From: CAJCJE01 sp035948315
Lineage (GTDB): Bacteria; Actinomycetota; Actinomycetes; Mycobacteriales; Pseudonocardiaceae
Reading direction: 5' to 3'
Assembly (NCBI GenBank): GCA_035948315.1
Contig: DASZJG010000095.1
Location: 1 to 64,000, forward strand
DNA: 64,000 nucleotides
Each line of letters begins with the position of its first letter. Positions within the stretch are counted from its first letter, which is position 1. Positions 52,137 through 61,978 of this stretch are shown one piece after another. The notes beneath the pieces were generated by a model. It had not been told where the DNA came from and did no database searches. It saw nothing but the letters and a program-made list of their open reading frames with translations. The position numbers were made by a program, and so were the translations under genes.

Positions 52137-53426
52137 ATGAACGAGCCCATACCGCGAATCTGGCTGGACGACGGCGCCAACGGCCGTTGGCAGCGGTTGG
52201 GCGACAACGTCCCCTACGGCCTGCTCCTCGTACTCGTCGGCTTCACCCTTGTCTACAAGCAGTCCGCGCCCGGCTCGGCCCTCATCGACGTCGTGCTGTG
52301 CACGGCTGCGGCGCTGTGGATCCTCCTGCTCTACACAATCCGTCCGCAATGGCGGGACCGGCCGGCCGTCATGACCGTGTTCATCGCCGGATTCGTGCTG
52401 GTCATGGGCGTGCTGATCGCCCGAGACCCCTGGTTCGGCTTTCTCACCCCGGCCGGCTACTTCCTGTCCTTCCGCGTGCTGCGCTGGCCCTGGCTGCTGA
52501 TCGGCGTCGGGGCCGTCGCGATCCTCGCCGGCAGCGCACAGTCCTCCGGCCTCGACCTCGGCACCTCGCTCGGCGTGCTGTCCTACGTCGCCGTGCTGCT
52601 GGTCAACGTCGGCCCGATGTGCGGCCTCGCCTGGCTCGCCCACCGCGGCGCACAACGCAACGACGAACGGAACCAGACCTTGGCCGCGCTCAGCGATGCC
52701 AACTCGAAACTCACCGCGTCGCTCGCGGAAAACGCCGTGCTGCACCAACAACTGCTCTTGCAGGCCCGCGAGGCCGGCATCCTGGACGAACGCGCCCGGA
52801 TGGCGCGCGAGATCCACGACACCCTGGCCCAGGGCCTGACCGGCATCGTCACCCAACTCCAGGCCGCCGAACACGCCGCCGCCGATCCCGAGGCATGGCA
52901 ACGACATGTCTCCGCCGCGACCGGCCTGGCCAGGGAGAGCCTGACCGAGGCGCGCCGCTCCGTGCACGCGCTGCGCCCGGAACCGCTGCGAACCGCGCGA
53001 CTCAGCGAAGCCCTCGCCGACGTGGCGAACCGCTGGTCCGTACTGAACGGGATCACCGCCCAGGTCACCACCACCGGCACGGTGCTGCCGCTCGCGCCGG
53101 AGGCTGAGGTCGCGCTGCTGCGCACCGCGCAGGAAGCCCTTGCCAACGTCGCCAAACACGCCCGCGCCAGCCGGGTGGGCGTCACACTGTCCTATTTGGA
53201 ACGAGAGGTTGCGCTGGACGTGCGCGACGACGGGCAGGGCTTCGACCCGGCCGTCGAGAGGTCCGTTGTGGAGGATGAGCGACGCATGAGTGGGGGATTC
53301 GGCCTTGTCGCGATGCGGCAACGGATCGAGGGACTGAGCGGCACGCTCCAGGTGGAGTCCGAACCGGGATTCGGCACGGCCATCTCGGCCTGCGTGCCGG
53401 TCGTACCGGCGGGAGCGAACGCATGA
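52137..53426 (+). CDS. NarL-type sensor histidine kinase
   Basis: A 429-residue kinase with GGAGAGG upstream of the ATG at 52137. An in-frame ATG at 52011 would overlap the previous stop and add a hydrophobic N-terminus. Six membrane helices (about 20-190), then a coiled linker (DANSKLTASLAENAVLHQQ), the HisKA_3 box MAREIHDTLAQGLTGIV with the phospho-accepting His, and an HATPase domain with N box EALANVAKHA and G boxes DDGQGFD and GGFGLVAMRQR. The signal is probably sensed in or near the membrane. It pairs with the overlapping response regulator. Confidence 0.92.
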   Translation: MNEPIPRIWLDDGANGRWQRLGDNVPYGLLLVLVGFTLVYKQSAPGSALIDVVLCTAAALWILLLYTIRPQWRDRPAVMTVFIAGFVLVMGVLIARDPWFGFLTPAGYFLSFRVLRWPWLLIGVGAVAILAGSAQSSGLDLGTSLGVLSYVAVLLVNVGPMCGLAWLAHRGAQRNDERNQTLAALSDANSKLTASLAENAVLHQQLLLQAREAGILDERARMAREIHDTLAQGLTGIVTQLQAAEHAAADPEAWQRHVSAATGLARESLTEARRSVHALRPEPLRTARLSEALADVANRWSVLNGITAQVTTTGTVLPLAPEAEVALLRTAQEALANVAKHARASRVGVTLSYLEREVALDVRDDGQGFDPAVERSVVEDERRMSGGFGLVAMRQRIEGLSGTLQVESEPGFGTAISACVPVVPAGANA

Positions 53427-54058
53427 TCACGCTGCTGATCGTCGACGACCACCCGGTCGTCCGGGACGGCCTGAGCGGCATGTTCGCCGCCGACCCCAAT
53501 TTCGAGGTGCTCGGCCAGGCCACCGACGGTGCCGAAGCCATCCGCCTCGCCCAGTCGCTCAAGCCGGACGTGATCCTGATGGACCTGCGCATGCCCGGCA
53601 TGGACGGCCTCGCCGCCATCAAGGAACTCGCCCGGCTGCGCGTGCCCGCCAAGGTGCTCGTGCTCACCACCTTCGACACCGACAACTACGTGCTGCCAGC
53701 CATCGAGGCGGGTGCCACCGGCTACCTGCTCAAGGACGCGCCCCGCGCCGAACTGCTCCGCGCCGTCCAGGCCGCCGCGGCCGGCCAGTCGGTCCTGTCA
53801 CCCGCTGTCGCGACCCGCCTGGTCACCCGCGTCCGCACCCCCGAGGAGGACCCGCTCAGCCAGCGTGAGTTGGAAGTGCTCGAACTCGTCGCCGCCGGCA
53901 CCACCAACCGCGAGTCCGCTGCGAAGCTGTTCATCAGCGAGGCGACCGTCAAGACGCACCTGCTGAACATCTACCACAAGCTCGGCGTCAGCGACCGCGC
54001 GGCGGCCGTCGCCGAAGCCTTCAACCGCGGCCTGCTCAAGCCGAACCGTCCCGGCTGA
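53423..54058 (+). CDS. NarL/FixJ-family response regulator
   Basis: A 211-residue protein whose ATG overlaps the kinase stop by four bases. The receiver has the acidic pair DD in LLIVDDHPVVRDG, the phospho-acceptor Asp in VILMDLRMPGMDG, then the Thr in LTTFD and the Lys in LLKDA. The C-terminal LuxR-type helix-turn-helix reads LSQRELEVLELVAAGTTNRE and SEATVKTHLLNIYHKLGVSD (two blocks). Targets are not evident. The small membrane protein upstream and the palindrome at 51464 are candidates. Confidence 0.95.
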   Translation: MITLLIVDDHPVVRDGLSGMFAADPNFEVLGQATDGAEAIRLAQSLKPDVILMDLRMPGMDGLAAIKELARLRVPAKVLVLTTFDTDNYVLPAIEAGATGYLLKDAPRAELLRAVQAAAAGQSVLSPAVATRLVTRVRTPEEDPLSQRELEVLELVAAGTTNRESAAKLFISEATVKTHLLNIYHKLGVSDRAAAVAEAFNRGLLKPNRPG

Positions 54059-54100
54059 CTCGCCGGTTGACGTGTCCTGCGTCACCGCCTATCGTTCAGC

Positions 54101-54122
54101 GAACCGGTTCGCGAACCGGTTC
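54101..54122. promoter_or_regulatory. LacI-type double operator before the lacI-family gene
   Basis: Two GAACCGGTTC palindromes (54101-54110 and 54113-54122) are separated by GC, making a 22-bp site that is itself perfectly palindromic. It lies 31 bp before the LacI-family start. Autoregulation, and control of the sugar operon by read-through, is inferred. No second copy was found before the binding-protein gene at 55240. Confidence 0.7.
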
Positions 54123-54153
54123 GACGCAACGGAGCGTGGTAGGAGGTACCCGG

Positions 54154-55170
54154 GTGAACATCGGTGAGATCGCCCGCCGGGCCGGTGTGTCCCGCAGCAC
54201 GGTGTCCTATGTGCTGAGTGGGAAACGCCAGGTCAGCCCTGAACTCCATGCCCGCATCACCAAGGTCATCGAGGAATCCGGCTACCGCCCCAGCGCCACC
54301 GCGCGAGCGCTCGCCGAGGGCACCAGTCGCACGATCGGCCTGGTCATCCCGCCGATGGGCCGGCACCTCTCGGTCGACCAGTTGCACTTCGTCGGCGCGG
54401 TCGCCGAAGCGGCTGCCGACGCCGACTACGACGTGCTGCTCTCGCCGAGCGGCACGGCAAGCCAGACCTCGTTCAACCGGATGATCGAGGGAAGACGGGT
54501 CGACGGGGTGATCCTCATGGAGACCCTGCTCCGCGACAACCGGGTCGACAAGCTGATCGACGAGCGGTTTCCGTTCGTCACCATCGGCCGCACCGGATTC
54601 GACGACGCGCACGGCTGGGTCGACCTCGACTACGCCGGCCTCGTCGCGACCGGGGTGGCGAAGCTGCATGCGTTGGGACATCGCAGAATCGCGTTGGTCA
54701 ACCGCCCGCAGGAACTGCTCGACCACGAATACGGCCCCGCGTATCGTGCCGCGGACGCCTTCGACAAGGCCATAGTCGAGAACAACCTCAGCGGCGTCGC
54801 CCGGTGCTGCGACGACGATGACGCCGCGGCCGCCGCCTGTGTCGACTCGATCCTCGCCGCCGCGCCGGATCCGACCGCCATCCTCACCATCAACGAACGT
54901 TCCCTCGCCGGCCTTGTCAGCACGCTGCACGACCGCGACCTGCGCATTCCGCAGGACATCTCGGTGCTCGCGGTGACCTCGACCCGCAACGCCACGGCGA
55001 TCCGGCCGAGGATCAGCGCCGCCGACGTGCCGGCCGAGGAAATGGGCAGAGCGGCCGTGTCCGCCGTCCTCACCCGCATCACCCGACCCGCCGAGCCGCT
55101 CACCACGCTGCTGCTCGCCCCGCCGTTCATCGACCGCGACAGTCTCGGCGCGCCACCCGACCGCGCCTGA
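54154..55170 (+). CDS. LacI-family transcriptional regulator
   Basis: A 338-residue protein. GTG at 54154 with AGGAGG 7 bases upstream. The N-terminal helix-turn-helix and hinge are clear (NIGEIARRAGVSRSTVSYVL, then RPSATARALAEGTSRTIGLV). The rest is the periplasmic-binding-like sugar sensor domain. It is the first gene before a carbohydrate ABC operon, 69 bp upstream of the binding-protein gene, and is its evident regulator. The palindromic operator is just upstream of it. Confidence 0.93.
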   Translation: MNIGEIARRAGVSRSTVSYVLSGKRQVSPELHARITKVIEESGYRPSATARALAEGTSRTIGLVIPPMGRHLSVDQLHFVGAVAEAAADADYDVLLSPSGTASQTSFNRMIEGRRVDGVILMETLLRDNRVDKLIDERFPFVTIGRTGFDDAHGWVDLDYAGLVATGVAKLHALGHRRIALVNRPQELLDHEYGPAYRAADAFDKAIVENNLSGVARCCDDDDAAAAACVDSILAAAPDPTAILTINERSLAGLVSTLHDRDLRIPQDISVLAVTSTRNATAIRPRISAADVPAEEMGRAAVSAVLTRITRPAEPLTTLLLAPPFIDRDSLGAPPDRA

Positions 55171-55239
55171 CATTCACCTTTCTCATCGTGGGTCGGCGTG
55201 TTCGCCGTGCCCACAAAACATCCGTGACAGGAATTCATC

Positions 55240-56445
55240 ATGGCTCGTCGACTGCTGCTCGCCGCCCTTGCCGCGCTGTCCCTCGTCGCCGCGACCGCCT
55301 GCGGCGGGTCGTCCACATCGGACGGCAATGCCAACACGCTGACCGAGATGGACTACTACAACACCGATCCCGGCCTGTCCGCGCTGCCGAAACTCCTTGA
55401 CCAGTGCGGAAAGCAGAGCGGCGTGACGATCACCCGACAGGTCGTGCCCGACCTGCGCACCAAGCTGTTGCAGTTGGCCGGCAGCCACGGCGTGCCCGAC
55501 CTCGTGCTGATGGACAACCCCGATCTGCAACAACTCGCCGCCACCGGCGCGCTCGCCGACCTCGGCGCGGCGGGCGTGCGCACCGACGGCCTCTATCCGA
55601 ACATCGTCGCCGCGGGCGAATACCAGGGCAAGCTCTACGGCCTCGCGCCCGGCGTCAACGCGCTGGCCCTGTTCTACAACACGAAGATGTTCGCGGCAGC
55701 AGGCGTCCAACCGCCGAAGACCTGGAGCGAACTGACCTCCGCCGCCGCCAGACTGACCACCGGGAAACAGCACGGCATCGGCTTCGCGGTGCCCGCCACC
55801 GAAGAAGGCAGCTTCCAGTTCGAGGCGTTCTTCCTCTCCGCGGGCGCCGACCTGAAGACGTTGAACTCGCCGCAGGCGGTGTCCGCGCTGCAACTGCTGT
55901 CGAACCTGGTGACCGCCGGTTCCGCGCCCAAGGACGTGCTCAGCTGGACCCAGGCGAACGTGGAGGAGCAGTTCGCCAACGGCAGCCTGGCCATGATGGT
56001 CAACGGCCCGTGGCAGCTGCCGCAGCTCGCCAAGGCGAACATGGCCGATTTCGGCATCGTGCCCATCCCGGTCCCGGACAGCGGCGGCACCTCCTCCGGC
56101 GCGCTCGGCGGCGAGGTCTGGGCCGCCGGCAACAACGGCAGGACGGCAAAGGCGGCCGCGGTCATCAAGTGCCTGACCACTGCGCAGAACAGCCTCGCCT
56201 GGTCGAAACTCGTCGACTACATCCCGTCCAACACCGCCGCCGCGCAACAGCTCGCCGCCGGCGATCCGCAGCTGAAGACGTTCGTCGACGAGATCGGCGG
56301 CGCCAAAGGCCGGACGGCCGAACTCGGCGCCAGCTACCCGAAGTACTCGCAGGCGCTGTGGACCGCCGTGCAGTCCGTACTCGCCGGCCAGGCCGGCCCG
56401 CAGGCCGCGCTGAACCAGGCCCAACAGCAGGCGTCCGCGAGCTGA
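55240..56445 (+). CDS. Sugar ABC transporter substrate-binding lipoprotein
   Basis: A 401-residue extracellular solute-binding protein of family 1. The lipobox is in LVAATACGGSS (Cys near residue 21), so it is anchored to the membrane. The sequence GKLYGLAPGVNALALFYNTKMFAAAG and PPKTWSELTSAAARLT (blocks) are typical of oligosaccharide binders. The operon encodes permeases and two glycosidases for the same sugar, probably a xyloglucan- or arabinoxylan-derived oligosaccharide given the GH31 and GH39-like genes. Confidence 0.94.
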   Translation: MARRLLLAALAALSLVAATACGGSSTSDGNANTLTEMDYYNTDPGLSALPKLLDQCGKQSGVTITRQVVPDLRTKLLQLAGSHGVPDLVLMDNPDLQQLAATGALADLGAAGVRTDGLYPNIVAAGEYQGKLYGLAPGVNALALFYNTKMFAAAGVQPPKTWSELTSAAARLTTGKQHGIGFAVPATEEGSFQFEAFFLSAGADLKTLNSPQAVSALQLLSNLVTAGSAPKDVLSWTQANVEEQFANGSLAMMVNGPWQLPQLAKANMADFGIVPIPVPDSGGTSSGALGGEVWAAGNNGRTAKAAAVIKCLTTAQNSLAWSKLVDYIPSNTAAAQQLAAGDPQLKTFVDEIGGAKGRTAELGASYPKYSQALWTAVQSVLAGQAGPQAALNQAQQQASAS

Positions 56446-56447
56446 TC

Positions 56448-57383
56448 ATGGCCACGCACGTCCTTTCCGCCAGCTCGCCGCGGCCCGCCGTGACCCGCCG
56501 GTTCGACCGGGTCGCGCTCACCCGGATCGGCTTCATCCTGCCCGCCGTCGCCTACACCGTGATCTTCTTCGGCTATCCGCTGATCCGCAACGTCATACTG
56601 TCCTTTCAGGACTACGGGGTGTCGTCGCTGTACAGCGGCACCGCGCCGTTCAACGGATTTGCCAACTACACGCACCTGTTCGCCGATCCGACCTTCCGCA
56701 CGGCGGCGTTGAACACGGTCGTGTTCGTGGTCGGCTCGCTGGTGTGCCAGTTCGCCATCGGCCTCGCCCTGGCCAGTTTCTTCCAGCGCGCCTTCCCGCT
56801 GCACGGCGTGTTGCGGTCACTGCTGCTCATTCCGTGGCTGCTGCCGCTGGTCGTGACCGGCACGGTGTTCCGCTGGATGCTCAACACCAGCAACGGTGTG
56901 CTCAACGAGATCCTCCGCGCGTTGCACCTGATCGGCGCACCGATCCCGTGGCTGGACAGCGTGCACACGGCCATGATCGGCGTGCTGCTGTGCAACATCT
57001 GGATCGGCATCCCGTTCAACATGGTCATCCTCTACGGCGGCCTGCAATCCATCCCCGGCAACCTCTACGAGGCCGCCGCGCTGGACGGCGCGGGCCGCTG
57101 GACCCAGTTCCGCCGCATCACGCTGCCGATGCTGCGCCCGGTCATCACGGTCGTGCTCACCCTCGGCCTGATCTACACGATCAAGGTGTTCGACATCATC
57201 TGGGTGCTCACCGGCGGCGGCCCGGCCAACGCGACCCAGACCGTCACCACCTACGCCTACCAACTCTCCTTCGGCGGCCTCGCCGAATTCGGCCTCGGCG
57301 CGGCGGCCGGCAACGTCCTCGTCGTGGTGGCGCTGATCTTCGCCGTGCTCTACGTCCGCTCCGCCCGGACGGAGGCGACATGA
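56448..57383 (+). CDS. Sugar ABC transporter permease, MalF type
   Basis: A 311-residue protein with six membrane helices. The EAA loop EAAALDGAGRWTQFRRITLP is the contact site for the ATPase. NYTHLFADPTFRTAALNT is the standard region before helix 3. The start follows the binding-protein stop by 2 bases and its stop overlaps the next permease start. Confidence 0.94.
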   Translation: MATHVLSASSPRPAVTRRFDRVALTRIGFILPAVAYTVIFFGYPLIRNVILSFQDYGVSSLYSGTAPFNGFANYTHLFADPTFRTAALNTVVFVVGSLVCQFAIGLALASFFQRAFPLHGVLRSLLLIPWLLPLVVTGTVFRWMLNTSNGVLNEILRALHLIGAPIPWLDSVHTAMIGVLLCNIWIGIPFNMVILYGGLQSIPGNLYEAAALDGAGRWTQFRRITLPMLRPVITVVLTLGLIYTIKVFDIIWVLTGGGPANATQTVTTYAYQLSFGGLAEFGLGAAAGNVLVVVALIFAVLYVRSARTEAT

Positions 57384-58210
57384 CCCGCCTGCTGAGTCCC
57401 TACTTCAAGTCCGCGTTCGGCGTGCTGATTCTGGCCGTGCTGCTGTTCCCGCTCTACTGGATGCTCAACGCCTCGTTCGAGACCAACACGCAGATCGCCC
57501 GGCCGACGCCCGAATGGTTCCCGAACCACGGCACGCTCGCCGGCTACCGCGACGCGCTGGCCCAGGAGGGCGGGCACCTGCTCACCTCGGTCGTCGTCGC
57601 GCTCGGCGTCACCGCGCTCACTCTGCTGATCGCCGCGCCCGCCGCCTACGGCCTGGCCAAACTCGGCTCGCCGGGTGGTCGGCCGCTGCTGTTCGTGCTG
57701 CTCATCGTGCAGTTGATCCCGGGCATCGTGATGGCCAACGCGCTCTATCGGATCTTCGACTCGCTCGGCATCCTCAACTCGCCGGAAGCGCTGATCCTGG
57801 CCGACTCCACGCTCGCCGTGCCGTTCGCGGTGCTGATCATGCGCGCGTTCATGGTCTCGGTGCCGCGCGAACTCGTCGAGGCCGCGAGCATCGACGGAGC
57901 GGGAGCCCTGCGCACCTTCCTGCGGATCGTCGTGCCGGTCAGCCGCAACGCGATCGTCACGGCCGGGCTGTTCGCGTTCCTGTTCGCCTGGGGTGACTTC
58001 CTGTTCGCCACCACGCTCAACCTCGGCTCACCGGCCTGGACGCCGATCACCGTCGGTCTCTACAACTTCATCGGCGCCGGCACCAACACCACCAGCTGGA
58101 ACTCGGTGATGGCCACCGCGGTCATCGCCTCGCTGCCGGTCGCCGTGCTGCTCGTCATCGCCCAGCGCTACGTAGCCGTCGGCCTGTCCGCGGGCGCCGT
58201 CAAGGACTGA
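57380..58210 (+). CDS. Sugar ABC transporter permease, MalG type
   Basis: A 276-residue protein with six membrane helices and the EAA loop EAASIDGAGALRTFLRIVVP. The ATG overlaps the MalF-type stop by four bases (ATGA). No ATPase gene follows. As in many actinobacteria, a shared ATPase (MsiK-like) elsewhere would energise the transporter. Confidence 0.94.
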   Translation: MTRLLSPYFKSAFGVLILAVLLFPLYWMLNASFETNTQIARPTPEWFPNHGTLAGYRDALAQEGGHLLTSVVVALGVTALTLLIAAPAAYGLAKLGSPGGRPLLFVLLIVQLIPGIVMANALYRIFDSLGILNSPEALILADSTLAVPFAVLIMRAFMVSVPRELVEAASIDGAGALRTFLRIVVPVSRNAIVTAGLFAFLFAWGDFLFATTLNLGSPAWTPITVGLYNFIGAGTNTTSWNSVMATAVIASLPVAVLLVIAQRYVAVGLSAGAVKD

Positions 58211-58228
58211 AGGGGGTCATGCGGAACC

Positions 58229-60169
58229 ATGCTGCACTTTCGCAACAGCGAGCACGTGCTCACGGTCGAACCGTGGGGAACGGACAGCGTGCGGGTGCGC
58301 GTTGCTCGCGATTGTCGTCGCGACAACATTCCGGGCGCTCTCGACATCGAACCGCCCGACACGCCGCATCACGTCGAGGACGGCGCGCTGGTCGTCGGCA
58401 AACTCCGCGTCGAACTGGCCGACAACGGGCACCTCACCTTCCGCCGCGCCGAGGACGGCGCCGAACTGCTGCGTGAGGTGTCCGCGCACTTCGCCTGGCC
58501 AGGCCCGCGCCTGTTCAGCCCGAACGGCGACGGCTACTACCGACTCGAACAGCGCTTCGCGGCGTACCCGAACGAGCGCGTCTACGGCCTCGGCCAGCAC
58601 CAGCACGGCCGGCTGGACCAGAAGGGCCTGGTCATCGACCTGGTCCAGCGCAACGCCGAGGTGAGCATCCCGTTCATGGTCTCCTCGCGCGGCTACGGCC
58701 TGCTCTGGAACCTCCCCGCGGTGGGCCGCGTCGAGTTCGCCGAGAACGGCACCCGCTGGGTCGCCGACTCCGCCCGCCAGATCGACTACTGGATCACCGC
58801 GGGCGACACTCCGGCCGAGATCCTCGCGCACTACGCCGACGCCACCGGTCACGCGCCGGTCCTGCCGGACTGGGCGAGCGGATTCTGGCAGTCCAAGCTG
58901 CGCTACCAGACCCAGGAGGAACTCCTCGCGGTCGCCCGCGAATACCAACGCCGCGACCTGCCCCTGTCGGTCATCGTTGCCGACTACTACCACTGGACGC
59001 ACCTCGGCGACTGGCGCTTCGACCTGGCCGAATGGCCCGACCCGGCGGCCATGGTCAAGGAACTCGACAGCATGGACGTCAAGCTCATGGTGTCCATCTG
59101 GCCCTCGGTCAACCCGGTCGGCGAGAGCTACCGCGACCTGCACGACCAAGGACTGCTGGTCGGCACCGAACAGGGCGCGCCGGTGCACCAGATCTTTCCG
59201 GACAAGGGCTTCGGCGGGCACCCGCACGGCGTCAGCTTCTACGACGCCACCAATCCGGCCGCACGGGACTACCTGTGGGCCAAGGTCAAACAGAACTACT
59301 ACGACCTCGGCGTGCGGGTCTGGTGGCTGGACGCCTGCGAACCGGAGATCTTCCCCGAGCAGTTCGCCAACCTCCGCTTCGCCGCGGGCCCCGGCCGCGA
59401 GGTCGCCAACAGCTATCCGCGCGAGCACGTGCGCGGCTTCCACGAACACCTGAGCGGGCTCGGCGAAACCGAGATCGTCTGCCTGGTCCGCTCGGCCTGG
59501 GCGGGCAGTCAACGCTTCGGCGCCGCGCTCTGGTCCGGCGACATCCAGACCACGTTTCCGGCGCTGCGCAGCCAGATCAGCGCCGGACTCAACGTGGCGA
59601 TGAGCGGACTGCCCTGGTGGACAACGGACATCGGCGGCTTCCATGGCGGCGACCCGGACGACGAGGACTACCGCGAGCTGATGATCCGCTGGTTCCAGTA
59701 CGGCGTGTTCTGCCCACTGCTGCGGCTGCACGGCCATCGCGAACCGCGCCAGGGCTTCGGCGCGGGCCACGCCGGCGGCCCCAACGAGGTCTGGTCGTAC
59801 GGCGAGGCCGCGTACCGGATTCTCGCCGACCAACTCCGCCTGCGGGAACGCCTCCGCCCCTACCTCGGCGCCGCCATGGCCGAGGCCGCGCGCACCGGAC
59901 TGCCCCCGATGCGACCCCTGTTCGTCGACTTCCCGGACGACCCGAGCGCCTGGACCGTCGACGACGCCTACCTGTTCGGCCCGGACCTGCTCGTCGCGCC
60001 CATCACCGAACTCGGTGCCCGCTCCCGCGCCGTCCATCTCCCGGCCGGCGAGACCTGGATCGACGTGGCAACCCGCGAACAACACCCCGGCGGCACCACG
60101 GTCCACGCCGACGCCCCGCTGGAGCGCATCCCCGTCTTCGCCCGAGCCAACGGAAATCCACCCCTGTAA
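58229..60169 (+). CDS. GH31 glycoside hydrolase, alpha-xylosidase-like
   Basis: A 646-residue intracellular enzyme (no signal peptide). The nucleophile block is VWWLDACEPEIFP (Asp of WLDxxEPE), and the acid/base block is LWSGDIQTTF. VYGLGQHQHGRLDQKG is the N-terminal GH31 block. The WLDASEPE-type nucleophile motif occurs in alpha-xylosidases and related GH31 members, so cleavage of xylose-bearing oligosaccharides imported by the adjacent transporter is likely. Alpha-glucosidase activity cannot be excluded. The ribosome-binding site (AAGGGGG) is about 12 bases upstream. Confidence 0.9.
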   Translation: MLHFRNSEHVLTVEPWGTDSVRVRVARDCRRDNIPGALDIEPPDTPHHVEDGALVVGKLRVELADNGHLTFRRAEDGAELLREVSAHFAWPGPRLFSPNGDGYYRLEQRFAAYPNERVYGLGQHQHGRLDQKGLVIDLVQRNAEVSIPFMVSSRGYGLLWNLPAVGRVEFAENGTRWVADSARQIDYWITAGDTPAEILAHYADATGHAPVLPDWASGFWQSKLRYQTQEELLAVAREYQRRDLPLSVIVADYYHWTHLGDWRFDLAEWPDPAAMVKELDSMDVKLMVSIWPSVNPVGESYRDLHDQGLLVGTEQGAPVHQIFPDKGFGGHPHGVSFYDATNPAARDYLWAKVKQNYYDLGVRVWWLDACEPEIFPEQFANLRFAAGPGREVANSYPREHVRGFHEHLSGLGETEIVCLVRSAWAGSQRFGAALWSGDIQTTFPALRSQISAGLNVAMSGLPWWTTDIGGFHGGDPDDEDYRELMIRWFQYGVFCPLLRLHGHREPRQGFGAGHAGGPNEVWSYGEAAYRILADQLRLRERLRPYLGAAMAEAARTGLPPMRPLFVDFPDDPSAWTVDDAYLFGPDLLVAPITELGARSRAVHLPAGETWIDVATREQHPGGTTVHADAPLERIPVFARANGNPPL

Positions 60170-60189
60170 CACGACGAGAAGGGTCAGCC

Positions 60190-61959
60190 ATGCACTCACC
60201 GCAGCGTGTTCGGCACACCACTCGATTACTGCTCGGCCTCACCGGCGCCCTGCTGCTCGCCCTGCCCGCCAATGCCGCGCCGGCCACCGATCAGAACATC
60301 ACCGTCGACCTGTCCAGTACCACCGGCTCGGCGACCGGCGTCGGCTCCGGCTTTCTCTACGGCCTCAACCAGGACGGCTCCGGCCCCTCGGACAGCCTGC
60401 TCGCGCCGCTGAACCCGACCTCGGGACGCGGCGGGGGAGCGCGGCTGCCCGGCGGTGGCTGGGTCGGCGACGGTTATCAGGCGGGAAGCGGTTACCAGGC
60501 CAGGATCTCCTCCGCGCTCGGCCAGGCGCGCCGGCTCACCACCGGCGCATACCATGCCAGTGACGACCTGTTGGTCAGCGACGTGTGGGGCGCGGACACC
60601 ACCCAACCGTCGAACACCGTGTATCCGTGCACCAACGGCGACTGCTCGAACTGGATCTCGTTCCTGGACCGCATGATGTCCGACGTCAGCGCGTCCGGCC
60701 TGACCCCGAACTTCGACATCTGGAACGAGCCGGACGGCCCCGCCTTCTTCGCACCCGGCGTGAACACCACGCAGTACTTCGCCATGTGGGACTCGGCGGT
60801 GCGGGAGATCCGGCGGCTCGACCCGGGCGCGACCATCGTCGGGCCGAGCCTGTCCGGCTGGCAGTACGCGAACCTGGGGCCGTTCCTCGATCACGTGAAG
60901 TCCGCGAACACCGTGCCGAACATCCTCAACTGGCATTTCAGCGGCAATCCGATCGCCGACGCGCAAACGGCCGACTCGATGCTGTCCGCGCGCGGCATCA
61001 GCGGCGTGCGGCTGTCCATCAACGAGTACATCTTCGGCAATCAGCAGAACGCCGGCTACGAAGCCTGGTATCTCGGCCAGTTGGCCAAGTCGGGCATCAG
61101 CAGTGCCTCGCACGCGATCTGGACCGACTGCTGCGTCGCCGGCACGCTCGACTCCACGCTGGTGCCCGACGGCAGCGGGAATCTCCAGCCGACCGGCCAA
61201 TGGTGGGTCTATCGCGAGTATGCGCAGGTTTCCGGCACACTTGTCTCGGTCAACAACAATGGTGGCAGCACCGACGCGGTCGCGTCCGAGGACCAGAACG
61301 CCGGCCGCGCCGCGATCCTGCTCGGCGACTCCAGCGGTAACACCGGCAACACCAACCTCACCATCAACGGCCTGACCAGCAGGCCATGGCTGGCCAGCCG
61401 CAGCGGCATCGCGGTGACCGTGCAACGCATTCCCGACCAGAACCCGCTGTCCGCGCCGATCACCGTCGGCTCCCAGATCGTCGCGGCCGGCACGAACAGC
61501 GTGCAGGTGCCGATCAACTGGCAGAGCGCCAATGACGCGTACTTCGTCACGTTGACGCCCGCCGCGTCCACGGTGATCGTCGACGGCGCCACCACCAGCG
61601 GCACCGACTACTTCTCCTACGGCGCCAACTGGGGCCAGACCAACGGCGTTGCAGACATGTACGACGGCACCGCGAACTGGAGCTACATCCCGGGTTCCGT
61701 GGCCCAGTTGCATTTCACCGGCCGCCAGGTCACGCTGCACGCTGTGCGCGACGTCGACCAGGGTGTGATGTCCCTCTCCGTCGACGGTGGGAGTCCGGTC
61801 ACCATCGACGACTACGCACCCAGTCGCAACGCCTCCGGCGTGGTGTGGACGAGCCCGGTTTTCGCCTCCGGCCAGCACACGTTGACCATCACCGTGCAGC
61901 AGAAGGACGCCACGAGCAGCGGGAACAACATCGCCATCGACCGCGCCGACATCAGTTGA
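60190..61959 (+). CDS. Secreted clan-A glycoside hydrolase, GH39-like
   Basis: A 589-residue protein with a signal peptide (RLLLGLTGALLLALPANA) and GAAGGG upstream of the ATG. The acid/base Glu is in FDIWNEPDGPAFF and the likely nucleophile Glu in RLSINEYIFG, both matching the beta-strand 4 and 7 positions of clan GH-A. C-terminal parts are a beta-domain (about 330-455) and a beta-sandwich module (about 460-589, SYGANWGQTNGVADMYDGTA) that may bind carbohydrate. It ends the sugar operon, outside the cell, and could generate the oligosaccharides taken up by the transporter. Substrate not determined. Confidence 0.85.
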   Translation: MHSPQRVRHTTRLLLGLTGALLLALPANAAPATDQNITVDLSSTTGSATGVGSGFLYGLNQDGSGPSDSLLAPLNPTSGRGGGARLPGGGWVGDGYQAGSGYQARISSALGQARRLTTGAYHASDDLLVSDVWGADTTQPSNTVYPCTNGDCSNWISFLDRMMSDVSASGLTPNFDIWNEPDGPAFFAPGVNTTQYFAMWDSAVREIRRLDPGATIVGPSLSGWQYANLGPFLDHVKSANTVPNILNWHFSGNPIADAQTADSMLSARGISGVRLSINEYIFGNQQNAGYEAWYLGQLAKSGISSASHAIWTDCCVAGTLDSTLVPDGSGNLQPTGQWWVYREYAQVSGTLVSVNNNGGSTDAVASEDQNAGRAAILLGDSSGNTGNTNLTINGLTSRPWLASRSGIAVTVQRIPDQNPLSAPITVGSQIVAAGTNSVQVPINWQSANDAYFVTLTPAASTVIVDGATTSGTDYFSYGANWGQTNGVADMYDGTANWSYIPGSVAQLHFTGRQVTLHAVRDVDQGVMSLSVDGGSPVTIDDYAPSRNASGVVWTSPVFASGQHTLTITVQQKDATSSGNNIAIDRADIS

Positions 61960-61978
61960 CGCAGCAACAATCGCTCGG

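Noticed and set aside
58217..60199. Minus-strand frame of 660 codons opposite the GH31 gene
   Set aside because: Shadow of the GH31 gene, whose catalytic motifs are on the plus strand. No recognisable protein features.
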